Of a stretch of 40,404 nucleotides of DNA, positions 1-8,414 are shown one piece after another. Source of the stretch: Planctomycetota bacterium (GTDB lineage Bacteria; Planctomycetota; Phycisphaerae; WQYP01). The notes beneath the pieces are model-generated. The model saw only the letters and a list, made by a program, of their open reading frames with translations, ran no database searches and had not been told where the DNA came from. Each line of letters starts with the position of its first letter. The stretch's first letter is position 1. Location: contig JAJYFE010000020.1 of assembly GCA_021785435.1 (NCBI GenBank), positions 1-40,404 of the forward strand, written 5' to 3'. Made by a program: the position numbers and the translations under genes.

Positions 1-138
1 GGCGCGCCGCAGGGAGTCCCCGTCCACCCCGCCGAAAAACGCCCCTGCGAATCTGCCTCTGGCCTCAAAACCGCCCAACCCGCTGTCCTGTCGGCTTTAG
101 CGACCCGCCCTGCGGAATCGCTGCGCGCGTTGGGCTAA
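1..138 (+). CDS. possible C-terminal fragment of an unidentified gene
   Basis: Frame 1 is open from the window edge to a TAA at 136-138 and encodes about 45 residues ending PAESLRALG. The composition is Ala/Pro-rich, like the neighbouring genes. No domain is recognised and the start lies outside the window, so this could equally be chance reading through GC-rich DNA. Nothing else is seen between 139 and 250 except a weak TAGAAT at 164-169 without a convincing -35 element. Confidence 0.25.
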   Translation, partial: GAPQGVPVHPAEKRPCESASGLKTAQPAVLSALATRPAESLRALG

Positions 139-250
139 ACTATGCGTCACCGACGCGATCTGCTAGAATAAGCTGGCACGACGACGAGGGCCGATTCGCC
201 CCGAAAGAAGGCGGACGCGCCAGGGCCGCCGACAACCGAAAGCGCAAGCC

Positions 251-850
251 ATGGCCGATATTCCCCGCGACCCGAATGAACTGGCCCGCGAAATTCTTTC
301 CGGGCGAATTACCATTGAGCAACTGGCCCGCGAACAGGCTCGCCGCCGCGCCGCGCAGGCGGCCGGCGCGGCCCCATTGCCCCGTGCTCCCGCTGTGCCG
401 GGGCAGCGTTCCATTCCGCCACGCCCCGGTGCTCTTGTGCCAGGGTCGCGTCCGATCCGAGTCGTTCCTCAGCCGACCGCTCCGGTGCGGCCACCGGCGG
501 AATTTACGGCGATCCGCCGCGTAGATCCGGAACGAACCGTCGCCGGACCCGCCGGCCCAGGCCGTACGGTGCGTGCCGCGGCGACGATCTTTCCGCAGCA
601 ACCTGCGCCCACGCGGTTATCCCGCTCCGTATCCGAGGGAGCGGCGGTTGCGCCGCGGGCCGCGACTTCCAAAACCACGGCACCGCGTCGACCGGCTGCC
701 CCCTCCGCCGTTGCCGCGGCTCCGCAAACCCTACGCCAGGTTCTGGGCAAAGTTCTGACCAGCCGCTCCGGCCTGCGCAGCGTCGTTATCCTTTCCGAAA
801 TTATCCAGCCGCCGCTGGCGCTACGGGAATCATCCGGATTTCTCAGGTGA
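251..850 (+). CDS. Pro/Ala-rich conserved hypothetical protein
   Basis: This is a 199-residue protein of unknown function. The first 35 residues (MADIPRDPNELAREILSGR, then IEQLAREQARRR) look like a structured helical, charged segment. Residues about 36-160 are a low-complexity Pro/Ala/Arg linker. The last 35 residues (VLGKVLTSRSGLRSVVILSEIIQPPLALRE, given here as key blocks) again look folded and hydrophobic. That pattern, conserved-looking ends around a disordered middle, argues for a real gene rather than a shadow frame. The ATG at 251 has no strong ribosome binding site. There is no signal peptide or clear membrane span. The function is unknown; it could be a small adaptor or regulator. 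Confidence 0.6.
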   Translation: MADIPRDPNELAREILSGRITIEQLAREQARRRAAQAAGAAPLPRAPAVPGQRSIPPRPGALVPGSRPIRVVPQPTAPVRPPAEFTAIRRVDPERTVAGPAGPGRTVRAAATIFPQQPAPTRLSRSVSEGAAVAPRAATSKTTAPRRPAAPSAVAAAPQTLRQVLGKVLTSRSGLRSVVILSEIIQPPLALRESSGFLR

Positions 851-922
851 CTTCGCTGCCTTCGGCGCGGGGAAGATCCCCGTTGCAAGGTGGTGGCAAC
901 GAATCATACTCTTTATTGTTGA

Positions 923-1249
923 TTGACCAACCTTATAATAAAAAGACCAGCTTGGGTGGTGGTGGATGAGGCCCGGAGGGTGCCGGAGATCTGCCATGCG
1001 ATCCAGCATCTCCATCGGTATGGCCTCCGCGCGAAATCCGGTAGGAAGGTTGATCGTGGCGTGGCCTTAAGCGGACGGCTTATGCCGATCGAAGTAAAGT
1101 GGACGGGAATCCTGACTGTGGCGAATGCACGATATATGTCTATATCTATGCACAAATCTAGCACCCAGGCGCTGCGCGGGGGTGCGAGGGGCGATGGACC
1201 GAGCCCACTGGAGTTGGCGGAAAAGGGCACGGCGCGGCCCTGGCTTTAG
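923..1249 (+). pseudogene. decayed DUF4143-type AAA+ ATPase remnant
   Basis: The frame from a TTG at 923 encodes WVVVDEARRVPEI followed by HAIQHLHRYGLR, then SGRKVDRGVALSGR and LMPIEVKWTG. In order, these resemble the Walker B/DEiQkvPel block, the GLRFLLTGSSARKLRRGGVNLLAGR block and the late PIEVKW block of the AAA+ ATPases with a DUF4143 tail. The family is normally about 380-450 residues. Here the P-loop is missing and the middle is deleted, so I read it as a relic, not a working gene. The AT-rich patch at 917-945, containing TATAAT at 934-939, may be its old upstream edge. Recognition is by eye only, and a chance ORF remains possible. Confidence 0.4.
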
Positions 1250-1269
1250 GGGTAACCGGGAATCAGACC

Positions 1270-2226
1270 ATGGCGCGGATCGTTACGGGAACCGGCCCAG
1301 GCCGCCAAGCTAAACCACCGGCGTCACCAGACGCCCATGGTATTGACGCCTTCCTGGTCTATCTGGAGCTGGAACTTGGTCTGGCCGTGAATACGCAGGC
1401 GGCGTACCGCACGGATCTGTATGATTTTGCGGGCTTCTGCCAGGCCCACGATCGGGTTCTAAACCAGGCGGATGCGGCGACGGTCCGGGACTATATGCGA
1501 CATCTCCATGCCGAGCGGAGGATGCAGACCGCCAGCATCCTAAGGCATACGGCAACGTTGAAAATGTACTTTCGTTTCGCGCGGGCCCGCGGCCTATGCC
1601 GGGAAGACCCGACCGAACTGTTGGAAACGCCGCAGGCCTGGAAAAAGCTTCCCGATGTGCTCGGTCGGCGCGAGATTGAAGCGCTGCTCCAGGCAGTCGA
1701 TCCCGGCCATGCTCTGGCCGATCGCGACCGCACCATCCTTGAATTGTTTTACGCCTGCGGCCTGCGCGCCAGCGAATTGGCGGAGCTGACGTTGTCCGAC
1801 CTGCATCCGGACTTGGGCGTCATCCGCGTGCTGGGGAAGGGACGCAAGGAAAGAATCGTGCCGATCGGGAAACCCGCCCAAGCCGCGCTCAACACCTATT
1901 TGGTGGGGCTAAGGCCGCGGCTGTTGGCGGTCCAGGCCGCAGCTGAGCCGCCGCCACAAGTCTTTCTATCCCGTGCTGGGCGGCCCATTAACCGCGTCGT
2001 GCTCTGGCAGCGGCTGGCCCGGATCAGCCGCGCGGCCGGCCTGCGCCGCGTGCATCCGCACATGTTGCGTCATACTTTCGCCACGCATCTGCTTTCCGGC
2101 GGCGCGGACCTGCGGGTTGTGCAGGAACTGCTTGGCCACGCCAACGTCGGCACCACCCAGATTTATACCCATGTGGATGCCGACCGACTCCGCAACATTC
2201 ACCGGCGCCATCACCCGCGGCCCTGA
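1270..2226 (+). CDS. xerD: XerC/XerD-type tyrosine recombinase
   Basis: This is a 318-residue site-specific recombinase of the size expected for XerC/XerD, which resolve chromosome dimers at dif near the division septum. The N-terminal SAM-like DNA-binding domain covers about residues 24-110 ([20 protein letters not shown]). The catalytic domain shows the full set of active residues: Arg166 in [10 protein letters not shown], Lys190 in [10 protein letters not shown], His264 and Arg267 in HPHMLRHTF, His290 in [11 protein letters not shown], and the nucleophile Tyr299 in IYTHV. The ATG at 1270 follows no obvious Shine-Dalgarno. The gene converges with argH and their 3' ends overlap by 16 bp. XerC and XerD cannot be told apart from one copy. 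A phage or integron integrase is less likely given the short, complete Xer form. Confidence 0.9.
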   Translation: MARIVTGTGPGRQAKPPASPDAHGIDAFLVYLELELGLAVNTQAAYRTDLYDFAGFCQAHDRVLNQADAATVRDYMRHLHAERRMQTASILRHTATLKMYFRFARARGLCREDPTELLETPQAWKKLPDVLGRREIEALLQAVDPGHALADRDRTILELFYACGLRASELAELTLSDLHPDLGVIRVLGKGRKERIVPIGKPAQAALNTYLVGLRPRLLAVQAAAEPPPQVFLSRAGRPINRVVLWQRLARISRAAGLRRVHPHMLRHTFATHLLSGGADLRVVQELLGHANVGTTQIYTHVDADRLRNIHRRHHPRP

Positions 2227-3761
2227 GGGGGGCCACGGGCAGCAACCCGGTTTGGCACCGCTCGCCCCGCTCGCCTTGTCGAGTCGCCCACTTCGGCGAC
2301 CAGCGGGCGGGCAGGACTTTGTCGAGTCGCCTTCTTCGGCGACCGGGACCGTCCACGGATCGCCCGATTTCCATCGGGATTATTCAGATTCAGGCGCTTA
2401 ATCCAGCTGGCCAGCTGGTTTTTGAGCTGATCCGTGCCGCCGGCGCCGGCGGAACGATAAGCGGCCGCGGTGGATTCAGCGCCCAGCACGCGGTAGACGT
2501 CCGGCGCAATTTGCGGGCAAGCGCGGCGCAGGGTTGCCAACGGCAAGGCCGCCAGGGTGTGGATGCCGGCGGACTCACATTGCGCCACCAGCCGCCCGAC
2601 GGCTTGATGCGCGGAGCGGAAGGGCACGCCACGTCGCACCAGATATTCCGCCAAAGCGGTGGCGTCGAGAAAACCCTCATCGATGTGCTGACGAATGGCT
2701 TCGGGTTGGATGGTGACGGCGCCAATCATCGCGGCCGCAACGCCCAGGGCGTCATGGACGGTATCCACAGCGGCGAACAGAGAACGTTTGTCTTCCTGCA
2801 TATCGCGGTTGTACGCGAGAGGTTGGCCCTTGAGGATGGTCAGCAACGCGAGCAGATGTCCGTAGACACCTCCGGTCTTACCGCGGATCAATTCCAGTAA
2901 GTCCGGATTACGTTTTTGCGGCATCATACTGCTGCCCGTGGTATGCCGATCGGTCAGGCGCAGAAAATTGAATTCAGTGGTGGAGTAGATAATCCATTGT
3001 TCCGCCCAGCGGGAAAGATGCGCCGCAATCAGGGCGCACCCGAAAGCCAGTTCCGCTGCGAAATCGCGGTCGCTGACGGCATCGAGCGAATTGGCGGTCA
3101 CCTTCGGCAAGCGGAGCAGTTCCGCGGTCAAGGCACGATCAATCGGCAGCGTGGTGCCGGCGACCGCGCCCGCCCCCAGGGGACTGACGGCGGTGCGGCG
3201 CCGGCTGTCAGCCAGGCGCTCGCGATCGCGCTGGAACATTTCGGCATACGCGAGCAACTCATGACCGAACACCATCGGCTGCGCCCGCTGCAGGTGGGTG
3301 TAAGCCGGCAGGATGATATGGCCCTGCCGCTGGGCCAGGCGCACCAGGCTCGTCTGCGCGGCGGTCAGATCACAATCCAACGTGTCGATGGCGTCCAGAC
3401 ACCACAGGCGCAGGTCCAAAGCGACCTGATCATTGCGGGAGCGGGCGGTATGCAGCTTTTTACCGGCTGATCCGATCCGCGCGATCAGCGCCGCTTCAAT
3501 CGCCATGTGAATATCTTCCTGTGCCCGATCGAAGGTGAACGTGCCGGCTTCAATGTCGTGTGCAATCGCGCCGAGACCGGCGTCGATCTGACGCAGTTCC
3601 TGGCGGGAAATCAGGCCGACCCGGGCCAGCATGGTCGCATGGGCTTTGGATCCACGGATATCGTACGGCGCCAGGCGATAGTCAAAAGAAAGCGATTCGA
3701 CAAATTTTTCCGCGGCTTCATCGGGAGCGGCGCCGATGCGGGCCTGCCAGGATTTGGCCAT
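2211..3761 (-). CDS. argH: argininosuccinate lyase with repeat-derived C-terminal tail
   Basis: The last step of arginine biosynthesis: argininosuccinate is cleaved to arginine and fumarate by a cytoplasmic homotetramer. Family motifs are present in order: TARSRNDQ (105-112), the catalytic His region THLQRAQPM (155-163), and the fumarase/lyase signature [11 protein letters not shown] (276-286). The first ~460 residues match the usual family length. The final ~56 residues ([11 protein letters not shown] and following) are not family sequence. They come from reading through palindromic GTCGCC/GGCGAC repeats at 2261-2343, and the stop falls inside the 3' end of xerD. The ATG at 3761 is 2 nt from the stop of the upstream kinase gene, so the two are probably co-transcribed and translationally linked. 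Confidence 0.93.
   Translation of the reverse strand: MAKSWQARIGAAPDEAAEKFVESLSFDYRLAPYDIRGSKAHATMLARVGLISRQELRQIDAGLGAIAHDIEAGTFTFDRAQEDIHMAIEAALIARIGSAGKKLHTARSRNDQVALDLRLWCLDAIDTLDCDLTAAQTSLVRLAQRQGHIILPAYTHLQRAQPMVFGHELLAYAEMFQRDRERLADSRRRTAVSPLGAGAVAGTTLPIDRALTAELLRLPKVTANSLDAVSDRDFAAELAFGCALIAAHLSRWAEQWIIYSTTEFNFLRLTDRHTTGSSMMPQKRNPDLLELIRGKTGGVYGHLLALLTILKGQPLAYNRDMQEDKRSLFAAVDTVHDALGVAAAMIGAVTIQPEAIRQHIDEGFLDATALAEYLVRRGVPFRSAHQAVGRLVAQCESAGIHTLAALPLATLRRACPQIAPDVYRVLGAESTAAAYRSAGAGGTDQLKNQLASWIKRLNLNNPDGNRAIRGRSRSPKKATRQSPARPLVAEVGDSTRRAGRAVPNRVAARGPPQGRG
2261..2343. repeat. GTCGCC/GGCGAC palindromic repeats inside argH
   Basis: Two hairpins, 2283-2300 and 2326-2343, have perfect GTCGCC...GGCGAC arms. 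A 28-bp block at 2261-2288, starting CTCGCCCCGCTCGCC, is identical to 34722-34749 inside the GT-C gene. The repeats supply most of the non-homologous argH tail. Confidence 0.8.
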
Positions 3762-3763
3762 GG

Positions 3764-5416
3764 TTACGCTCCCACCACGGTCTTGCCGGCGTCACCGAGG
3801 TGGTGATTGTGCAGCGGCACGGTCAGACGGAAGGTGGTGCCACCGCCCAATCGGGACGTTGCGCTGATCCGCCCGCCATGTTCTTGGATGATTTTCTTGG
3901 TAACAGCCAACCCCAACCCGGTGCCGCGCTGGCCCTTGGTGGAATAAAACGGCTCGAACATCCGCTGGAGATTGGCCGGGGAGATGCCGACACCATTGTC
4001 CTGAACCTCGATGACCGCTTGTTGTTGGACGGGGTCCACGTCGCTGGTGACGGTAATCACCCCGCGCCCGGATTCCACCGCCTCCAGGGCGTTATGCAGC
4101 AGATTCAGCACGGCCTGGTGCAGGCCATCCGGGTCGGCCGGAACGGGTGGCTGATTCTTGTTGATCTCCTTGAGCAGGGTGATTTTTTTGTCCGCCGCCT
4201 GCGGGGCGATCAGCTCCAGGCATTCGTGGAGCACAAACGGCACGTTGATCAGCTCCAAGTGGGGCTGGCGCGGCTTGCTGTACGCCAGCATGTTCATGGT
4301 CAACGTCTGAACCTTGTCCAGATTGCGCTGCAGGATGGTCCAGCCGGTGCGCACCTGGTCCAGATTATTGGCGTCCATGCCGAGTTGGACCACGTCGGCG
4401 CCGCCGCGAATTCCCTGGAGGATGTTCTTAATGGAATGCGAAAGCGAGGCGACAGTTTGCCCGGTGGCGGCGAGCCGCTCCTGTTGCAGCAGTTCCTGGT
4501 GCAGGCGGGCCACTTCAATGGCCAGACCGGTTTGCTGGCCGATGGCGGTGAGCAGGCGCAGTTGATCGGGCGTGTAGGAATAGTTGGCGACGCTGGAATC
4601 AATGTGCAGCACGCCGAGATTTTCCTCACGCCCTTTGATTGGCACGCACACCGCACTGCGGATCACCAGATTGTGGACCGATTTTCCCTTCTTGAAACGC
4701 TGATCGGTCATGGCGTTGCTCGACAGAACGCCCTCGTTACGTTCCAGCACGTGCCGGATGATGGTCTGGCTGACGGCGATTTTGCCGACCTCCCCTTCAT
4801 TACGGTAGCGGACCACCACCGGCGTAACCTGGCCGGTGCTGCGGTCCAGCAAGCCGATGAAACCCCGGTCGGCGTGCAGTTGTTCAAACACCAGGTCCAT
4901 CACTTTGTTGAGCAACTGATCTTGATCGAACACGCTGGCGATGGCGGTGGATATCTGCAGGAGTACGCGGAAATTGGCCATAGCCATCTGGGATGGCTCC
5001 GGCGCCGCAAGCACCACGGAATCGTCGCTGCTGGACACCGTACTGAGAATGGAGGAATCGCTCCGGCCGCCTTCCGTGCGAGCGGAGGTCTGATCGCTCT
5101 CCACCAGGCTCACTTCGCGGGCCGGTGCCCCGAACACCAGCAGGGTGGTGCCGAGGCGGATCTGATCACCGCCCTTCAGCTTCGTGGCTTGGGTGATGCG
5201 TACGCCGTTGACGAACACGCCGTTGGCCCCACCGTCATCCGTCAAGACCCAACTGGAATCATCCCATTGCAGCCTGGCGTGGCGGCGCGACACCGTAGGA
5301 TCCGACAGGGGCACCATGTCGCTGGAGCGGCCCAACAACACCGGATCTTCCGCGGAAAAATCAAATTTCCGCCCCCGATCCGGCCCCTGCAGTACATAAA
5401 GAAACAGCGATGGCAC
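3764..5416 (-). CDS. FHA-GAF sensor histidine kinase
   Basis: A 550-residue cytoplasmic signalling kinase with no membrane segment. Residues 1-100 form an FHA domain, which binds phosphothreonine (LLGRSSD at 27-33, SRRHARLQW at 43-51, GANGVFVNG at 63-71). Residues about 145-305 are a GAF sensor domain. The phospho-acceptor is His327 in SLSHSIKN. The ATPase domain has the N box with Asn442 (LNLLHNALEAV), DNGVGI (473-478) and GTGLGLAV (498-505). The start is a GTG at 5416. It is followed 2 nt downstream by argH and preceded 69 nt upstream by the prenyl synthase gene, so it probably sits in a three-gene unit. No receiver protein is adjacent, so its target is unknown. FHA-GAF kinases of this kind are common in planctomycetes and deltaproteobacteria. 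Confidence 0.88.
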   Translation of the reverse strand: MPSLFLYVLQGPDRGRKFDFSAEDPVLLGRSSDMVPLSDPTVSRRHARLQWDDSSWVLTDDGGANGVFVNGVRITQATKLKGGDQIRLGTTLLVFGAPAREVSLVESDQTSARTEGGRSDSSILSTVSSSDDSVVLAAPEPSQMAMANFRVLLQISTAIASVFDQDQLLNKVMDLVFEQLHADRGFIGLLDRSTGQVTPVVVRYRNEGEVGKIAVSQTIIRHVLERNEGVLSSNAMTDQRFKKGKSVHNLVIRSAVCVPIKGREENLGVLHIDSSVANYSYTPDQLRLLTAIGQQTGLAIEVARLHQELLQQERLAATGQTVASLSHSIKNILQGIRGGADVVQLGMDANNLDQVRTGWTILQRNLDKVQTLTMNMLAYSKPRQPHLELINVPFVLHECLELIAPQAADKKITLLKEINKNQPPVPADPDGLHQAVLNLLHNALEAVESGRGVITVTSDVDPVQQQAVIEVQDNGVGISPANLQRMFEPFYSTKGQRGTGLGLAVTKKIIQEHGGRISATSRLGGGTTFRLTVPLHNHHLGDAGKTVVGA

Positions 5417-5452
5417 GTTCAGATTAACCTAAAGCTATCATAACCCCAGTTT

Positions 5453-5458
5453 ATTATA
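5453..5458 (-). promoter_or_regulatory. possible -10 element upstream of the FHA kinase
   Basis: On the minus strand a perfect TATAAT lies 37 nt before the GTG start of the kinase gene, in the only AT-rich stretch of the 69-nt gap after the prenyl synthase gene. The -35 position reads TTCCGC, a poor match, so an internal promoter is only a possibility. Confidence 0.25.
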
Positions 5459-5485
5459 CGGCGGCCGGCGGGGATGCGGAAATCC

Positions 5486-6436
5486 TCAGCGGTCTCGGCG
5501 CGCCAGGATGTGGATAACTTCCGCCAACCGCTGGGCGCGCGGACCGATTCGGCGGGTCATGCGTTCGGCGATGGCCTGCTGGCGTTGCAGCCGCCGGCGG
5601 CTTTCCGCAATCCCCAGCAAACTGGGGTATGTGAGCTTTCCATTCGGAGCATCCTTGCCGGTGCGCTTGCCGAGCTGCTCCTGTGTGGCCGTCGCGTCCA
5701 GCAAGTCGTCGACAATTTGAAAGGCCAAGCCGACAGCGCGGCCCATGGTCTGCACGATCCGCAGCAGAGGGTCATCGGCGCCACCGCAACGGGCCCCCAT
5801 GCGGCAGGCGGCGGTGATCAGAGCGCCGGTTTTCATGCGGTGAATGCGCTGCAGAAGATCTACGCGTCGCCCGCCCGACGGAGTGCCGTAGCATGACTTT
5901 TTCGCGGATCCGTAATGACGTTCGCCGCAGGTATCCAGCAGCTGTCCACCGATCATGCCCGCCGGGCCGCTGGCCGTCGCCAATTCCCGAATCAGAAGCT
6001 GAGCCAGCGCCGGATCCTTTATCGTATCAGCCAGCAATTCAAACGCCAACGTATGCATCGCGTCACCAGCCAGAATGGCGACCGTTTCCCCATAAACCTT
6101 GTGGTTGGTCGGCCGGCCGCGCCGTAGATTATCGTTATCCATGGCCGGAAGATCGTCGTGCACCAAGGAAAAGCAATGGATCAGCTCGAGGGCGCCGGCG
6201 GCCGGCAGGGCCTGTTCGGGGCGTCCTCCCACCGCCTCACACGTCAGCAGCGCCAGCGCTGGCCGGATGCGCTTGCCGGGGCCAAAAAGGCTGTAGCCGA
6301 CCGCTTCCTGCAGCAGATCCGGTATGCCGGTCCGGGCCCGCAACCATCGCTTTAAGAAAGCGTCGGTGCGTCTGGCGGGTTCCTGGAGCAATGCGGCGCT
6401 GGCCGCCTCCGGCGTCTGAAACCTTGCTGATGACAT
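5486..6436 (-). CDS. ispA: polyprenyl diphosphate synthase (FPP/GGPP type)
   Basis: A trans-isoprenyl diphosphate synthase that condenses IPP onto an allylic primer to give farnesyl or geranylgeranyl diphosphate. Numbered from the ATG at 6436, GKRIRP is at 54-59, the first Asp-rich motif DDLPAMDND at 94-102, GMIGGQLLD at about 160-168, KTGAL near 202, and the second Asp-rich motif DDLLD at 243-247. That start is preferred over the in-frame ATG at 6457 because GGGGGTGA lies just upstream of it. There is an unusual basic, Tyr/Cys-containing insertion (HYGSAKKSCYGTPSGG) of about 16 residues between GGQLLD and the KTG helix. Chain length cannot be assigned with certainty. The isoprenoid pathway gene dxr lies 5 kb away. 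Confidence 0.88.
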   Translation of the reverse strand: MSSARFQTPEAASAALLQEPARRTDAFLKRWLRARTGIPDLLQEAVGYSLFGPGKRIRPALALLTCEAVGGRPEQALPAAGALELIHCFSLVHDDLPAMDNDNLRRGRPTNHKVYGETVAILAGDAMHTLAFELLADTIKDPALAQLLIRELATASGPAGMIGGQLLDTCGERHYGSAKKSCYGTPSGGRRVDLLQRIHRMKTGALITAACRMGARCGGADDPLLRIVQTMGRAVGLAFQIVDDLLDATATQEQLGKRTGKDAPNGKLTYPSLLGIAESRRRLQRQQAIAERMTRRIGPRAQRLAEVIHILARRDR

Positions 6437-6544
6437 TTCACCCCCGCGTTGGCGCATGCGTTGTCACACGTGAAGCGGCTGAATTATAGCGAACGGCGCA
6501 GGAAACAAAAGCGGCGACGGCGGGCAGCCGGGGAAGTCCAGTGC

Positions 6545-6575
6545 TTGACGCTGTGACCGGAGTCTATACCATAAC
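6545..6575 (+). promoter_or_regulatory. putative sigma-70 promoter of the sugar kinase gene
   Basis: TTGACG at 6545-6550 is followed by the AT-rich run TATACCATAAC at 6565-6575. The best -10 reading is TACCAT at 6567-6572 with a 16-nt spacer. The gene starts at 6615 after a purine-rich GGAGATGGGGA ribosome binding site. Confidence 0.4.
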
Positions 6576-6614
6576 GTCTGGTTCCGAAGCGTTATTTGGA
6601 GATGGGGACAAGTC

Positions 6615-7691
6615 ATGAACATTAAACCGGCCCGGCAGTGCCAGTGGGATTTGTTGAGCTTGGGCGAATGCATGGTACGACTCTCACCGCCGGGCCATGG
6701 CCGTATCGAATTCGCCCATACCCTGGAGGTCTGGGTAGGCGGCGGCGAGTACAACGTCGCCTACGCCCTGGCTCGCCTTGGCTTGCGGACCGGATTTCTT
6801 TCGCGGCTCGTGGATAACCCGGTGGGCCGGATCATTCTTAATCATGGTCGAGCGGTGGGCATGGATATGAGTGGCGTGGTGCTGACCCCGTATGACGGCG
6901 TTGGCCGCCGCGATCGCGTAGGGCTGAATTTCACCGAGGTAGGCACCGGGGTGCGCGCATCGGTGACCCTGTATGACCGCGGCCATTCCGCGGCCATGAA
7001 TCTCCAGCCGGGGCAGCTTGATTTTAAATCTATTTTCGCCCGGGGGGCGCGTTGGTTGCATACCGGCGGCATTTTCAGCGCGTTGTCGGACGGAGCCGCC
7101 CAGGTGGCGGGTGAGGCGTTAGAGGCGGCCAAGGCGGCTGGCGCGATGGTCTCTTACGATCTGAATTTCCGGTCCAAACTCTGGAGCAGCGAACAAGCGC
7201 AGCGCGTGACCAAAAATCTGGTGCGGAACATCGACGTGCTCATCGGCAATGAAGAAGACTTTCAGAAGGTTTTGGGATTTGATATTCCTGGCGGGGACAA
7301 GAATCTTGCCGCACTCGATACCTCCGCCTATGAAGAGATGGTGCGGCAGGTCGTGGCACGCTACCCGCATGTGCAGGCGGTCGGCACGACGCTGCGCGAG
7401 GTCCAATCCGGCCTGGTGAACAACTGGTCCGCCATTTTGTGGCTGGGCGGCAAGTTCTACCGGAGCCGGCGGTTCGAAGGGCTGGAAATCGAAGACCGGG
7501 TCGGAGGCGGGGATGGCTTCTGTTCCGGCCTGATCTATGGGCTGCTTTCCGGCCTGGCGCCGCAGGAATGCGTGGATTTAGGCGCCGCCCACGGTGCGCT
7601 GTTGCAGAGCACCCGCGGGGATACCAGCCAGATTCAGTGCTCCGAACTCATGCACGTCCATGGCGGCGGTAGCGCTCGTATCGTCCGCTAA
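6615..7691 (+). CDS. kdgK: PfkB-family sugar kinase, KdgK-like
   Basis: A 358-residue ribokinase-fold kinase, closest in layout to 2-dehydro-3-deoxygluconokinase, which phosphorylates KDG to KDPG in uronate and Entner-Doudoroff catabolism. Visible features are LSLGECMVRLSP near the start, the substrate-binding GGGEYNVAYALARLG (42-56), YDLNFRSKLW (181-190), the GNEEDF block (211-216), and the PfkB C-terminal signature DRVGGGDGF (294-302) with catalytic Asp300. The family consensus DTTGAGDxF is altered at three places but keeps the anion-hole glycines and the base. It appears monocistronic, with its own promoter and a GGAGATGGGGA ribosome binding site. Substrate is inferred; 2-keto-3-deoxygluconate is the best guess but fructose or another keto-sugar is possible. 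Confidence 0.82.
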   Translation: MNIKPARQCQWDLLSLGECMVRLSPPGHGRIEFAHTLEVWVGGGEYNVAYALARLGLRTGFLSRLVDNPVGRIILNHGRAVGMDMSGVVLTPYDGVGRRDRVGLNFTEVGTGVRASVTLYDRGHSAAMNLQPGQLDFKSIFARGARWLHTGGIFSALSDGAAQVAGEALEAAKAAGAMVSYDLNFRSKLWSSEQAQRVTKNLVRNIDVLIGNEEDFQKVLGFDIPGGDKNLAALDTSAYEEMVRQVVARYPHVQAVGTTLREVQSGLVNNWSAILWLGGKFYRSRRFEGLEIEDRVGGGDGFCSGLIYGLLSGLAPQECVDLGAAHGALLQSTRGDTSQIQCSELMHVHGGGSARIVR

Positions 7692-7794
7692 GGGGCCTAC
7701 GGCGTGCCTCGTCGGTACAAGACTTCCTTGCTGAAAACAGCATCGGCCGGACGCGGGCCTACCCGTGTTCGCGGGAACTTGAACCGAGCGGGAT

Positions 7795-7823
7795 TTGAGG
7801 CGGCTAGGCTAACCATGTAGAAT
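7795..7823 (+). promoter_or_regulatory. putative promoter giving a leaderless DUF433 mRNA
   Basis: TTGAGG at 7795-7800, a 17-nt spacer and TAGAAT at 7818-7823 form a good sigma-70 site. The -10 element ends 7 nt before the ATG at 7831, so transcription should begin at or next to the start codon. No Shine-Dalgarno fits in between. Confidence 0.55.
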
Positions 7824-7830
7824 ATCGGTT

Positions 7831-8061
7831 ATGAAATACGTGGATCGGATCACCTTCGATCCGAAACAATGCGGAGGGCGGACGTGCATCCGGGGAATGC
7901 GCATCCGAGTCAAGGACGTACTGGACCTGTTGGCTGCCGGCGTGCCTGAGACGGAAATTCTGGCCGATATTCCCTACCTGGAAGCTGAGGACATCCGGGC
8001 GTGTCTGGAATACGCCGCCCAGGAAGTCGACCATTCAGTTTTACTGGCGTCCGGGCGGTAG
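7831..8061 (+). CDS. DUF433 antitoxin-like protein (copy 1)
   Basis: A 76-residue DUF433 protein. The hallmark block is IRGMRIRVKDVLDLLAAGV preceded by GGRTC; the C-terminal part (EILADIPYLEAEDIRACLEYAAQE) completes the usual helix-turn-helix-like fold. DUF433 proteins are generally found immediately upstream of DUF5615 PIN-like proteins and are thought to be the antitoxin/DNA-binding partner of a VapBC-like module. Here the partner begins 9 nt downstream with a TTG preceded by GAGG. The promoter position predicts a leaderless transcript, the same arrangement as copy 2 at 19094-19318. Role as antitoxin is from family context, not from the sequence itself. Confidence 0.85.
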   Translation: MKYVDRITFDPKQCGGRTCIRGMRIRVKDVLDLLAAGVPETEILADIPYLEAEDIRACLEYAAQEVDHSVLLASGR

Positions 8062-8070
8062 AGGCTCCCG

Positions 8071-8402
8071 TTGAAATTCGTCATCGACGCCCAACTTCCA
8101 CCCGCGCTGGCTCGATGGCTCAGGGACGCTGGACATGTGATGCCCGCCATACGGAAGAGGTCGACCTGCGTGACGCCGAAGATGCGTTTATCTGGCGCTA
8201 CGCCTGGGACGAACAGGCGATTATCCTTACCAAGGACGAGGATTTCGCAGCCCGCCTGCGACAAGCTCCAATGGCGCCGGTCGTCGTGTGGCTGCGGATC
8301 GGCAACTGTTCGCGTCGTACGCTGCTGAAATGGTTCGCGCCGCTGCTGTCGGCTGTTCTGCAGCAGATAGAACAAGGCCAGCGTCGGATTGAGGTGCGCT
8401 GA
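8071..8402 (+). pseudogene. DUF5615 PIN-like toxin, frameshifted
   Basis: From a TTG at 8071 the frame reads MKFVIDAQLPPALARWLRDAGH, the standard N-terminus of DUF5615 proteins, with the acidic Asp of the PIN-like site. At about 8134-8140 the frame must change (a 2-nt gain or 1-nt loss) to continue as DARHTEEVDLRDAED, then IILTKDEDFAARL, VVVWLRIGNCSRRTLL and a TGA at 8400-8402. Joined, the two frames give a full-length family member of about 110 residues. As written, the product would be truncated and probably inactive. A sequencing error, programmed frameshifting or true decay could explain it. The intact cognate antitoxin just upstream would then be an orphan. Confidence 0.8.
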
Positions 8403-8414
8403 ACTTGGATGCTA

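Noticed and set aside
1..8. GGCGCGCC at the first base as a biological boundary
   Set aside because: An 8-bp restriction-like word at a window edge has no meaning without further context.
934..939. TATAAT as an xerD promoter
   Set aside because: It is 331 nt before xerD, has no -35 at the right distance, and precedes only the relic ORF.
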